A DNA stretch of 64,000 nt from contig JAMCUN010000007.1 in assembly GCA_023381415.1 (NCBI GenBank), positions 17,093 to 81,092 on the forward strand, written 5' to 3'. The notes under the pieces are model-generated. The model was not told where the DNA came from. It did no database searches and saw only the letters and a list, made by a program, of their open reading frames with translations. Shown in pieces: positions 9,172-17,322 of the stretch (positions are counted from its first letter, which is position 1; the number at the start of each line of letters is the position of its first letter). The position numbers and the translations under genes were made by a program. The DNA comes from Thermoplasmatota archaeon. Its GTDB lineage: Archaea; Thermoplasmatota; Thermoplasmata; Thermoplasmatales; GCA-001856825.

Positions 9172-10011
9172 CTAAGGTAAAACCTGCGGGGACAGCGCTG
9201 TATCTTTCTGGTATCTTCCACGCCCGACAAACCTCAGATACCCCCTGTCTCTGAGGATCTGGAGCTGCTGCCTGATCTTTTCCTTTATGTGTCTGTTACC
9301 GGGATGGTTCCTCTCGAAAAAATGTTGAAACGAATAGGCATCTTCAAGTGAAAATGTTGATGGAAGTCTATCGATAACCAGCAGCATGTCTCCAATCCAG
9401 CTACGCCTCTCAAGATCACCTTTCAGTATCGATTCCACAGCTGCCCATCTATACATTACTTCTTCTTTCGGCAGTATTTCTGAGTCGCTTATCATCGGAA
9501 TCTTTCCCAAATCAGGAACTGCATCAAGGATAATTTCGGAACCAACCCAGTTATTCCGTATTGCAAGTTGGCTCAATGCCTTTCTCCTAACGATGTTATT
9601 CCTGTTGAAAGACAATCTGTGGATAAACAGGCCGTCTTTCACTTCCTTCTCCCGAAGGCTGTAGTGGAGAAGGATCAGAGATGGAAATGCACCGAGTTCC
9701 AAGCTCCTGATAGTTGTGTAGTATTCTGCACCTATTATCCTATTAGGGAAGCGGTTTCGCGGAAACGACTTCATGCTTTTCAGCTGAAAATCATCCTTGT
9801 CATAAGAAAGCAGCAACAATCTTTTGCTCCTGTGGCTGCAGTAGAAGTCATAGACCTCGGTGTTGTCCTTGTAAGGATGAAGGTGGAGCCCGCACCTGGG
9901 GCAGTATAGATTGTCCCTCGCCCATGATTCAGTGACTTTCCTCGCGATCTGCGACGGACTTTTATAAGTCTCAATAGCCTTCGACAGGTAAGAGGAAATG
10001 TCTAGGTCCAC
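9172..10011 (-). CDS. DpnI-family restriction endonuclease homologue
   Basis: A 279-residue protein that can be aligned by eye with DpnI along its whole length. Shared blocks include ETYKS.SQ.AR..TE.W near the N-terminus, YCPRCG (Cys37/Cys40 zinc pair), VYDFYC (Asp55 aligning with catalytic Asp53), a middle block RRKALSQLAIRNNWVG, and the C-terminal winged-helix block HIKEKIRQQLQILRD. Differences: the second zinc pair reads C-S-H-R instead of C-N-H-C; about nine residues are inserted (63-73); and the active-site E-L-K reads Gln76-Leu-Lys78. DpnI cuts adenine-methylated GATC; specificity here is unknown. The GTG start at 10011 follows a TATA GGATAAAAAC by about 30 bases. Confidence 0.8.
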   Translation of the reverse strand: MDLDISSYLSKAIETYKSPSQIARKVTESWARDNLYCPRCGLHLHPYKDNTEVYDFYCSHRSKRLLLLSYDKDDFQLKSMKSFPRNRFPNRIIGAEYYTTIRSLELGAFPSLILLHYSLREKEVKDGLFIHRLSFNRNNIVRRKALSQLAIRNNWVGSEIILDAVPDLGKIPMISDSEILPKEEVMYRWAAVESILKGDLERRSWIGDMLLVIDRLPSTFSLEDAYSFQHFFERNHPGNRHIKEKIRQQLQILRDRGYLRFVGRGRYQKDTALSPQVLP

Positions 10012-10063
10012 ATTACCAAATCATACTTGGATCTAAATGTTTTTATCCACATTGCATGGAAAA

Positions 10064-10136
10064 CGCCGCTGACCGGGCTCGAACCGGTGACCTCCCGGTT
10101 AACAGCCGGGTGCTCTACCAACTAAGCTACAGCGGC
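10064..10136 (-). tRNA. tRNA-Asn (GTT)
   Basis: The acceptor stem GCCGCTG/CAGCGGC, anticodon stem CCCGG/CCGGG with loop CTGTTAA (anticodon GTT), T-arm GGTTCGAGCC and discriminator G form a complete 73-base cloverleaf with no intron and no encoded CCA. It lies just upstream of the restriction gene on the same strand, which has its own promoter between the two. Confidence 0.95.
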
Positions 10137-10252
10137 TAGAAGCCTTATGAGTAGCTGATAATAATATTTTCCGATGTATCAGGACAGATTAGTAGGAACC
10201 AAACAGCAAAGTATTCACACAATATACACATAACAACTTCTGAGGAGATCTG

Positions 10253-10765
10253 ATGTCTGAGCAAACTATCGAGAATTTCCTTCTCGAGAACGGAAACATA
10301 AAGTTCGGCAAGTTCAAGCTTGCTTCGGGGAAGGAGTCTGATTACTACGTGGACGTGAAGAGCGCTCTTTTGAATCCTTCGTTCCTGAGGGAGATTTCGA
10401 AAAGGGCTGCCCAATTCATAACTGGCGAACGGATTGCCTGTGTAGAGCTTGGGGCGGTACCGCTGGGAGTGGCAGTCTCTCTCGAAACCGGAAAGGAACT
10501 GATAATCATAAGGAAGGAGAAGAAGGAGCACGGGCTGGAAAAAGTCTACGAAGGAAAGGTGGAGATGGGAGAGACGATAACATTCGTGGAGGATGTTACA
10601 ACCACTGGCGGAACATTGATCAGGGCAATAACGAAACTGAATGAGATGCACGTAAGGACGGACAGGGTCGTTGTAGTCGTTGACAGGAAGGAGGGTGCGA
10701 GGGAGGCTCTGGAGTATGAAGGGGTCGAACTGATAAGCCTAGTGGATATAGACAAGTTGCGATGA
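10253..10765 (+). CDS. pyrE: Orotate phosphoribosyltransferase
   Basis: A 170-residue enzyme converting orotate and PRPP to OMP in pyrimidine synthesis. The N-terminal block KFGKFKLASGKESDYYVD binds orotate, RKEKKEHG contains the catalytic loop Lys residues, and the PRPP loop is FVEDVTTTGGT. The length is normal for archaeal PyrE. The start ATG is preceded by a GAGGAG ribosome-binding site, unlike the leaderless neighbours. It stands alone; no other pyr gene is adjacent. Confidence 0.93.
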   Translation: MSEQTIENFLLENGNIKFGKFKLASGKESDYYVDVKSALLNPSFLREISKRAAQFITGERIACVELGAVPLGVAVSLETGKELIIIRKEKKEHGLEKVYEGKVEMGETITFVEDVTTTGGTLIRAITKLNEMHVRTDRVVVVVDRKEGAREALEYEGVELISLVDIDKLR

Positions 10766-10811
10766 GCAAGTACTTAAATATTTGGTTTTTCTTATTCTCT
10801 GAGGACAAGCA

Positions 10812-11756
10812 ATGGACAGGAGACAAGAAATCATTGCCTCAATAATAAGGACTGCCTCGCGAGCTGGCTACAGCACTATATATGCAGACGAGAGTCTATC
10901 CTACACTTTCGACCTGATCCTGCGGAACGAAAGCCAGATAATGGTGGTAAAGGTCATGAATAATGTAGGGGTTTTAACCGAGGAGACATCGAAGGCAGTA
11001 CTGGCCATTTCAAGATTTCTGGATGCCCATCCTCTGATAGTCGGTGTCAACAACAGGGAGGAAAAGATAGAGGATGGTGTTATCTACAGCAGGTATTCTC
11101 TGCCGATAATCTCACACCAGACCCTGATATCGTATTTGAAGGAAGGGGAAGAGCCCAGGGTGAGGGCTGGGCCAGGAGGGTTCTATGTGGAGATAGACGC
11201 CGAGAAGCTCAAGAGGATAAGGGAATCAAGGGGGATCTCCCTCGGAGATATCGCGAGTGCTATAGGGACCACTAGAAGAACAGTCCTGATGTACCAGTCG
11301 GGGATGTCCGCATCGATAGACATCGCGCTCAAGATGGAAGAATTCCTTGGGGAGGAGGTAATGGACTATGTATCATTCCTGTGGAATGTGGAAGGAGGTC
11401 ACCTTTCGACAGGCTTCAGGAAGATGCGTGAATTCGAGAGGCTAGTAAATCAGGAGATCAGCAAGAAAGGATTTGAGATATACCCAATAAAAAGGTCAAT
11501 AGTAAACTTCCTCATGGAAGATTCTGAATCATCGTATCTCGGCGGAATAGAAGAGGAGATTTCAAGAATAGAAAGGAAGATGGAATATCTCAGCGAACTC
11601 TCAGAGGTGTGCAACAAAGAGGGTCTGCTGATAGTCAAGAAGGCCCCCGAGAAACCAAAAGGATATAAGATTCCCGTAATTTCGTACTCAGAGCTCGAAC
11701 AGTTCGAGGACAAGGACGAACTGAAGGGAGTGATCGAGGAGAGAAGAAACAGTTGA
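10812..11756 (+). CDS. Archaeal HTH transcriptional regulator (COG1395-like)
   Basis: A 314-residue protein with an N-terminal restriction-endonuclease-like alpha/beta domain (about 1-115) and a central XRE-type helix-turn-helix (about 133-180: LKRIRESRGISLGDIASAIG, then TTRRTVLMYQSG). The C-terminal part is charged and helical. This layout matches a conserved archaeal family of putative regulators found next to housekeeping genes. A TATA-like TTAAATATTTGG lies about 30 bases before the ATG. The stop TGA overlaps the TTG start of the next gene, indicating translational coupling. Confidence 0.8.
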   Translation: MDRRQEIIASIIRTASRAGYSTIYADESLSYTFDLILRNESQIMVVKVMNNVGVLTEETSKAVLAISRFLDAHPLIVGVNNREEKIEDGVIYSRYSLPIISHQTLISYLKEGEEPRVRAGPGGFYVEIDAEKLKRIRESRGISLGDIASAIGTTRRTVLMYQSGMSASIDIALKMEEFLGEEVMDYVSFLWNVEGGHLSTGFRKMREFERLVNQEISKKGFEIYPIKRSIVNFLMEDSESSYLGGIEEEISRIERKMEYLSELSEVCNKEGLLIVKKAPEKPKGYKIPVISYSELEQFEDKDELKGVIEERRNS

Positions 11757-12439
11757 GAGCTGATCTCGAAGGAACAGACCGGATAGTGATACTGGGAGTC
11801 AATAAGGCGCTGAGGGAATCCGGCAGGACAGTAGAAGAGGCATTTTCATCCGGGCATTTTGATATCATACTCATCTCCATCACGGAGGAGGAGGTAGATG
11901 GGTTGAGAAAATACATTGAGAACCCTGTAGAGGTGGAGATGGATGACGTTGAGATCATATACGAATATTTCATGAAAAATTTTGGTGATACTTCCATACC
12001 GCCCGAGGCATACATCACAGCGATAAAAATGGCGGACAAGAACGGGGTAGAAGTGAGAGGGATAGACATACCATCAGGGGAATATGAGGACGTCTTTATA
12101 GATAACGTGCAGCTCTCAGATATGCTACTGTTAAGCCTCAGGAGGAGGAGGCTGCTGAAGAAGAGATGGGACCTTTCCGACCTGGATAACTTCATCACCC
12201 AGTGGGATTCCTATGTTAACAAGGGAGGATACCTCAAGGTGGAGAAGGAGCGTGCGAAGCACATGGCCGCAGAGATAGTGAACAGGAAGAGGGGGAATAC
12301 CCTGGTTGTAGTGGAATCAGAGCGCTTCAACGATCTGCTTGAAAGCCTGAGTAGTACTCTCCAAGGATATACACTTCAGGAGAACGTGGGAGGGAAGAGG
12401 GCGGTTTCGTCAGGTGGACTCTCCCAAAGCGTTTCTTGA
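11753..12439 (+). CDS. Hypothetical protein, possibly a diverged TraB/PrgY-like domain
   Basis: A 228-residue protein read from a TTG that overlaps the previous stop (TTGA). It has an N-terminal strand-helix unit (VILGVNKALRESGRTVEEAF, then a strand DIILISI) and a late block ERAKHMAAEIVNRKRGNTLVVV. The order is reminiscent of TraB/PrgY proteins (strand, ...ERxxxMA..., strand), but the usual GH motif is missing, so this is only a suggestion. The last 113 bases run antisense through the rlmE 3' end; the low-complexity tail may have arisen by loss of an earlier stop. Confidence 0.55.
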   Translation: MRADLEGTDRIVILGVNKALRESGRTVEEAFSSGHFDIILISITEEEVDGLRKYIENPVEVEMDDVEIIYEYFMKNFGDTSIPPEAYITAIKMADKNGVEVRGIDIPSGEYEDVFIDNVQLSDMLLLSLRRRRLLKKRWDLSDLDNFITQWDSYVNKGGYLKVEKERAKHMAAEIVNRKRGNTLVVVESERFNDLLESLSSTLQGYTLQENVGGKRAVSSGGLSQSVS

Positions 12440-12935
12440 ATTCTTTCTTCATCTCTTCCGTGAGGTCCCCCTGAAGGGTCTTGACTAGCGCCTTGCCGTT
12501 TCTTGTAAGAACTCTATCGCATATATCAAGGACTCTCTTCACGATGAAGTATGAATTCGCCTGGTCCCTTGACCTGTCGCCGCTTGTGTGCATAAGGATG
12601 TCTGAGAGCACGAGATCGAAGCCTTCTGGAGACAGCTCCAGTACTTTACTCCAGATGTCATCATGAAATATGTCTCCCCTCAGGAAATGGACGTCCTTTA
12701 TCCTCCCCATAAGGGTCAGGTCCAGTGCTACGTTTATCCCATCTCCATTAACCATAGAGCAGTACTGGCTCCACCCGCCTGGAGAAGAACCAAGGTCAAG
12801 TATCCTCATTCCATTCTGTATGAGTTCGAATTTCTCGTCCATCTGCTTAAGTTTGTATATCGCCCTGCTCCTGAACCCCTCCGTTCTAGCTTTCTTATAA
12901 TAAGGCTCTGATCTTCTCCTCTGAATCCACGACAT
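12327..12935 (-). CDS. rlmE: 23S rRNA (uridine-2'-O) methyltransferase RlmE/FtsJ
   Basis: A 202-residue Rossmann methyltransferase that 2'-O-methylates a conserved uridine in the A-loop of 23S rRNA. SAM-binding LDLGSSPGGW is near residue 47, and the FtsJ K-D-K-E set is visible: Lys in SRAIYKL, Asp in LVLSDIL, Lys in LVKTLQG and Glu in SPEVYILG. The length is typical. It lies 8 bases downstream of gcvH on the same strand and overlaps the convergent unknown gene by 113 bases. Confidence 0.93.
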   Translation of the reverse strand: MSWIQRRRSEPYYKKARTEGFRSRAIYKLKQMDEKFELIQNGMRILDLGSSPGGWSQYCSMVNGDGINVALDLTLMGRIKDVHFLRGDIFHDDIWSKVLELSPEGFDLVLSDILMHTSGDRSRDQANSYFIVKRVLDICDRVLTRNGKALVKTLQGDLTEEMKKEFKKRFGRVHLTKPPSSLPRSPEVYILGEYYSGFQADR

Positions 12936-12942
12936 CTGAAAT

Positions 12943-13317
12943 TTACTTTACCAGTTTTTCGTAAGCCTCTTTCTTCATCAGGCTGTTTACTTCGGAAGGC
13001 TTGCTCATCTGGAGTTTAACGATCCAGGCATCGTAAGGATTCTTGTTAATCTCCTCAGGTGTCTTTTCAAGGGCCTTGTTAACTTCAATGACCTTGCCTG
13101 TAATTGGAGAATAGAAATCCTCTGCAGATTTCACGCTCTCGACAGTTCCTATTATTTCTCCTGCCTTTATGATTGCCCCAATCTTAGGGAAGTCAACGTA
13201 TACTATATCAGACATTTGATTCTGGGCAAAATCTGTGATACCGACCGATGCTATATCTCCGTCAATCTTGAGCCATTCGTGCGTTTTGGTGTAGTATAGA
13301 CCGTCTTTAACGATCAT
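12943..13317 (-). CDS. gcvH: Glycine cleavage system H protein (lipoyl carrier)
   Basis: A 124-residue lipoyl-domain protein. The lipoylation lysine is Lys63 in the block ESVKSAEDFYSP, and the start YYTKTHEWL and the C-terminal NPYDAWIVKL are characteristic. It carries the methylamine intermediate between glycine decarboxylase, aminomethyltransferase and lipoamide dehydrogenase, none of which is in this window. It is followed closely by rlmE on the same strand. Confidence 0.93.
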   Translation of the reverse strand: MIVKDGLYYTKTHEWLKIDGDIASVGITDFAQNQMSDIVYVDFPKIGAIIKAGEIIGTVESVKSAEDFYSPITGKVIEVNKALEKTPEEINKNPYDAWIVKLQMSKPSEVNSLMKKEAYEKLVK

Positions 13318-13373
13318 AATCCACCGATGTCAAAGGAGGCAAAAAGTTTTGCGGAATAATCTATTTAAAGCAG

Positions 13374-13883
13374 GTGAGAAGTTTCGTTGCAATTAGTCTG
13401 AGGCCAAACGATATACTTGAAAGTGCAATCCATCAGGTAGGGCAATCAGGAAAATCTGTAGAGGGAAGGAACCTGCACATCACCCTGAAGTTTCTCGGGG
13501 AGGTGAAAGAAATAGAGGAAATAAGAAAGAACCTAGGCAACATAAGGTTCGGCAAATTCACAGTCACACTCAAGGGAATGGGAGCTTTCCCAACGGTCCA
13601 GAATGGCAGGGTCCTTTTCGTCAAGGCGATTCCTGAGGATGTGCTGAAGTCACTTGCGAGAGAAGTTGATTCTATGACGGAGGATATACCTTTGGACCAT
13701 CCCTTCACCCCCCACATCACTCTGCTCAGAGCCAGGTATCGCAGGAATTTCTCGGATATCGTTTCAAGATACGAGAATACCAAGTTCCTGGAACAGGATG
13801 TTACCTCATTCGCGCTTTTCGAATCTATACTGAAACCGACAGGCCCTATCTACAACGTGATAGAGGAATATCAGCTGATGTAG
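13374..13883 (+). CDS. thpR: RNA 2',3'-cyclic phosphodiesterase (LigT/ThpR, 2H family)
   Basis: A 169-residue 2H phosphoesterase. The two catalytic H-x-T motifs are HITLKFLG (about 36) and HITLLRA (about 105, within HPFTPHITL). The enzyme opens or ligates tRNA-half 2',3'-cyclic phosphates. The GTG at 13374 is chosen because the protein then starts MRSFVAISL, as in the family. The 3' end overlaps a convergent small gene by 13 bases. Confidence 0.9.
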   Translation: MRSFVAISLRPNDILESAIHQVGQSGKSVEGRNLHITLKFLGEVKEIEEIRKNLGNIRFGKFTVTLKGMGAFPTVQNGRVLFVKAIPEDVLKSLAREVDSMTEDIPLDHPFTPHITLLRARYRRNFSDIVSRYENTKFLEQDVTSFALFESILKPTGPIYNVIEEYQLM

Positions 13884-14128
13884 TTAACGTCGCCCTTCTC
13901 CTGTTTCTCTTTCTCCTCTGTCTGCTCCAGGACGTCAACATACAGAATTGTGCTTACAGGAATGATCCTAAGTTTCTCGTTCTTCGATGTGCCTATGTTC
14001 AAGAGTATGGCAGGTTCCTCCCCCATAGTCAGGAAACCTTCGAGTATTCCTTCAGAAACTACATTCTCCTCGGTTGAGCTAGCAGAAAATATCCTGTACC
14101 TTGATCCTTTCGTGAGATGCGTCATCAT
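13871..14128 (-). CDS. Conserved small archaeal protein, unknown function
   Basis: An 85-residue, beta-rich protein (starts MMTHLTKGSRYRIF, contains GILEGFLTMGEEPAILL and RIIPVSTILYVDVLE) ending in a charged Glu/Lys tail. The strand pattern resembles a small SH3/Sm-like barrel, but I cannot name the family. It follows the winged-helix gene by 2 bases and is almost certainly in its operon. Confidence 0.65.
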   Translation of the reverse strand: MMTHLTKGSRYRIFSASSTEENVVSEGILEGFLTMGEEPAILLNIGTSKNEKLRIIPVSTILYVDVLEQTEEKEKQEKGDVNYIS

Positions 14129-14130
14129 TT

Positions 14131-14556
14131 CTAGTCACCAACCATTGCCTGTATGCTTTCCACTCTCTTCCTGTAATTGTCCATCGCCATCTTGACGTTA
14201 GATTCCACGAAGTTCCATGCAAGGGGGAGTGAATTGTACCTCATCACATACCCCTTCTCCTTCCCCAGCTGCACCTCCTGAATTATCTCAAGACCCTTCA
14301 GACGGTTGAGATGCCTGTATAGGGTCGGCTTCGTCGTATCTAGATACGTCATCATTTCGTTAACTGGCCAGGTCTTGTCCGCCCGTAAGAGGAAAACGTC
14401 CTTGAACAGCCTGAATGGAACGCTCTTCCTCACAGTTTCCAGGCTGAATTCCCCCCTTTCCTCTAAATAACCAATGTCGAAAAGGAACTCAGAAAGGAGT
14501 CTATCGATGTCATTGCTAACTGAGGGATTTTTGAGTTTGACCTGGAGTTCAAACAT
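14131..14556 (-). CDS. Winged-helix transcriptional regulator
   Basis: A 141-residue protein with a winged helix-turn-helix in the middle (about 70-105: VNEMMTYLDTTKPTLYRHLN, then the wing IIQEVQLGKEKGYVMRY), followed by a C-terminal helix likely used for dimerisation. It resembles ArsR/TrmB-type archaeal regulators. It is co-transcribed with the small beta-rich protein that follows. The target is unknown. Confidence 0.75.
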   Translation of the reverse strand: MFELQVKLKNPSVSNDIDRLLSEFLFDIGYLEERGEFSLETVRKSVPFRLFKDVFLLRADKTWPVNEMMTYLDTTKPTLYRHLNRLKGLEIIQEVQLGKEKGYVMRYNSLPLAWNFVESNVKMAMDNYRKRVESIQAMVGD

Positions 14557-14915
14557 GGAAACTCTATTTTCTTGATATTCTTATTCTTTTCTTGATTGAA
14601 TGGGATAGCGATTTGCAGAGAGACGAGGACCGGATATGGCACAATTCTTAAATAATGCATTTTTCTTTCACAACTTGACCTCTGAGGAGGACTAGTTTAA
14701 TTTGACCGAAGGAGAAAACGAAGATTCAGACCCAGGCGGCACGTCCGTTTTGCGTGTCACTTGTTTAGAGTACGTGTTCGGTCCAAGTTCTGTTTTTAAA
14801 GAATTAGCGGACACGAACACATTGAGCACTGTAGAGAGAACAGTCACGAGACAAAAGGGCTATGATGAGCCAGTAGACAGATCGCTGTATTCGGGGGCGG
14901 GCACAGGTGAGTGAA
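14557..14915 (+). other. Leader region of the DUF1611 operon with a possible 70-aa ORF
   Basis: This stretch holds a TATA-like TTAAATAAT (about 14646) and a GAGGAGGAC ribosome-site-like run at about 14684. From TTG 14702 a 70-codon frame runs to TGA 14914, two bases before the ATG of the next gene. The peptide is acidic and not recognised. It could be a small coupled protein or simply an untranslated leader of about 240 bases. Confidence 0.35.
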
Positions 14916-15971
14916 ATGGACAGGGCTGTTATACTCGCGGAGAAGGTGTTTTCCTCCACCTACGGCAAGACGGCTCACGGGCTTGTGAGATATTCCACGC
15001 GTTTCAAGATCGTCGCGGTTATAGATTCACAGCTTGTAGGGCTCGATGCAGGGGAGTATCTGGAGGGAAGGAACAAGGGGATACCCATTGTGGCTACTCT
15101 GGATGATTCACTCAAGTTCAATCCAAAGTATCTCATCGTTGGTGCGGCTACAGACGGAGGAGTCCTACCTGCAGAATACAGGGAAGTGATAAGGAGGGCG
15201 ATCGGAATGGGGATAGGGATAATCAATGGGCTCCATGATTTTGTTTCTGACGATCCTGAGCTCAACGGACTGGCCCGCGAAAAGAACGTAGAAATCATAG
15301 ATGTCAGGAAGATGTTCAGGGACAGGAAAATTCCTTTCACGGGAGAGATTGAGAAAGTAAAATCCTTCAAGATCGCAGTCCTGGGAACTGACAGCGCAAT
15401 CGGAAAGAGAACGACAACGATCATGCTCATGAACGAACTGAAGAGAAGGGGTTTCAGCGCCGAGATGGTCGGGACGGGGCAGACATCGTGGATGCAGGGC
15501 ATAGAGCACACTGCAGTCATAGACGCAACTATCAACGATTTTGTCGCAGGAGCAATAGAGAATGAAGTTGTTGGTGTGTGGAAGAAGTATGCCCCTGATT
15601 TCATACTTCTTGAGGGGCAGGGTTCGGTAGTTCATCCAGCATATCCTGGAAGTTTCGAGATTATAGCTGCAGGAAGACCGGATGCAATAATACTTCAGGA
15701 TGCTCCTGGAAGAAAGTTCCTCGACGGATTCGAGCGCTATCCTATGCCAGAACCCGGGAAGGTCATTAAGATACTTGAACTGTTATCTGGAAAGAAGGTA
15801 ATAGCCATAACAATTAACACCCAGAATCTCACGGCGCAGGAGGCTCTGCAAGCATCACAGGAGTATGAAATGAAGTACCACATTCCCGCTATCATTCCAA
15901 TGATAGACATTGAAAGACTAGGAGAACTGGTGGCTGAATTTGCAAGCCAGAAGCAAGTTGTTATCGATTGA
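14916..15971 (+). CDS. DUF1611 family protein (D-glutamate N-acetyltransferase DgcN-like)
   Basis: A 351-residue protein with an N-terminal Rossmann-like domain (about 1-110) and a C-terminal P-loop domain (GTDSAIGKRTT at about 150-160). DUF1611 proteins include DgcN, reported to N-acetylate D-glutamate in a D-amino-acid catabolic route; the usual partner DgcA (an enolase-fold racemase) is absent here. The ATG at 14916 (MDRAVILAEKVFS) is preferred over a GTG nine bases earlier. The 3' end overlaps the next gene by up to 32 bases, implying coupled translation. Confidence 0.75.
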   Translation: MDRAVILAEKVFSSTYGKTAHGLVRYSTRFKIVAVIDSQLVGLDAGEYLEGRNKGIPIVATLDDSLKFNPKYLIVGAATDGGVLPAEYREVIRRAIGMGIGIINGLHDFVSDDPELNGLAREKNVEIIDVRKMFRDRKIPFTGEIEKVKSFKIAVLGTDSAIGKRTTTIMLMNELKRRGFSAEMVGTGQTSWMQGIEHTAVIDATINDFVAGAIENEVVGVWKKYAPDFILLEGQGSVVHPAYPGSFEIIAAGRPDAIILQDAPGRKFLDGFERYPMPEPGKVIKILELLSGKKVIAITINTQNLTAQEALQASQEYEMKYHIPAIIPMIDIERLGELVAEFASQKQVVID

Positions 15972-17322
15972 AAAAGTAAGATTGCTTGAGCCTGAGCTCC
16001 GGAATGATCTTATCTCATTGAAATACCTGGTTGACGGCGAAGATATTTCAATATCGTTCAAGTACGACTTCCCAATATCTATAGACAGGCAGGATATCAG
16101 ACTGCTGTCCCTCATACCCCTGGTGAACTACTCCCTATTCACTGAGCGCATAGACGCCGAATTTCCTATAACTAAGGAAGACTATGATTTCATCAACAAA
16201 ATGATGGTCATCAACAGCAGGGAGATATACGTCAACAAGTTGCTCAAGAGAGGGGAATTCTACAGGGATGAATTCATTCCGACTTCCCCGAACGAAGATG
16301 AGGCGAGCCACTCTCCCCAACTTGACGTAAGAATAGAACAGAATTCAAGGAGTCCTTACAAGAAGGATGGATCAGTTGCTATAATGTCAAGCGGAGGGAA
16401 GGACAGTCTTCTCACCTACGGCATAATGAAGGAGATAGGGGCGAACGTATATCCGATATTCATAAACGAATCCGGGGGGCACTGGAAGACAGCTAGCGTG
16501 GCATACGACTATTTCAGAGCTAACAACAAGAATACGCTGAGGATATGGACGACAATAGACAGATTCTACAGGAAGATGAATTCAAAGGTAAAGGCGCTAA
16601 ATGACAGAGCACTTTCAATGTGGTCTGACACTTATCCTGTGCAGTTGTTCATATTCCCCGTCTACCTGTTTTCCTCTCTTCCCTACTACACGAAATTCGG
16701 CATATCAGGGGTAATGAAGGGTGACGAATTTGATGATCCCAGAGCGTTCGTACCTGAGTTTGGGATCAACCACTATTACGCGATCTACGACCAGACGCAA
16801 TCTTTCGACGTTGCACTAAATGAATACTTCAGGAAGATAGGCTACGACATCAGGTTCTACTCGGCAGTCAGGAACATAACTGGGCTGGTGGAAGAGAGGA
16901 TACTGTTCAACAGGTACCCGGAACTTGCGAGGTTACAGAGGTCCTGTCACAGCTGCCATGATGAGAACGGAGAGATAGTTCCGTGCGGCAGGTGCACCAA
17001 ATGTGACGGAATACTCCTGTTCCTTACAGCCAATTCATTGGACCCTAGGTTGATCAACTATAAAGAACAGGACGTAAAGGATTTCGAAAACACCTACATG
17101 GAAAGAAAATTCAGGCTGGACGAGGATGAGAGGGAGCATTGCAAGTATCTGATCTCTAAGGGGACAAGAGGAAGGTACAGCCGGCATATAGAAAAAATTC
17201 ATGAAGACCCGGGTTTCAGCGATAGCAGCCTGATAGACGAAGCGTGGCGCGAGAAGATTATGGCAATACTGAGGGAATATACTGAGGGCACCACTCATCT
17301 GGAAAACGGCGAGTGGGTCTAG
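15940..17322 (+). CDS. PP-loop ATPase-like protein, resembling MurL epimerase
   Basis: About 454-460 residues. The PP-loop SGGKDS lies at 151-156, and two Cys clusters (CHSCH at about 335 and CGRCTKC at about 349-355) could bind zinc. An N-terminal ~130-residue domain precedes the PP-loop. The layout recalls MurL, which epimerises the terminal L-Glu of UDP-MurNAc-L-Ala-L-Glu, more than QueC or ThiI; this is from memory and needs a profile search. Starts at TTG 15940 or TTG 15958 both overlap the DgcN-like gene. Archaea of this type have no murein, so the substrate would have to differ. Confidence 0.6.
   Translation: MQARSKLLSIEKVRLLEPELRNDLISLKYLVDGEDISISFKYDFPISIDRQDIRLLSLIPLVNYSLFTERIDAEFPITKEDYDFINKMMVINSREIYVNKLLKRGEFYRDEFIPTSPNEDEASHSPQLDVRIEQNSRSPYKKDGSVAIMSSGGKDSLLTYGIMKEIGANVYPIFINESGGHWKTASVAYDYFRANNKNTLRIWTTIDRFYRKMNSKVKALNDRALSMWSDTYPVQLFIFPVYLFSSLPYYTKFGISGVMKGDEFDDPRAFVPEFGINHYYAIYDQTQSFDVALNEYFRKIGYDIRFYSAVRNITGLVEERILFNRYPELARLQRSCHSCHDENGEIVPCGRCTKCDGILLFLTANSLDPRLINYKEQDVKDFENTYMERKFRLDEDEREHCKYLISKGTRGRYSRHIEKIHEDPGFSDSSLIDEAWREKIMAILREYTEGTTHLENGEWV

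Noticed and set aside
10145..10651. 168-codon reverse frame across pyrE
   Set aside because: Antisense to a clear orotate phosphoribosyltransferase; rich in Cys/His/Leu as typical of shadow frames.
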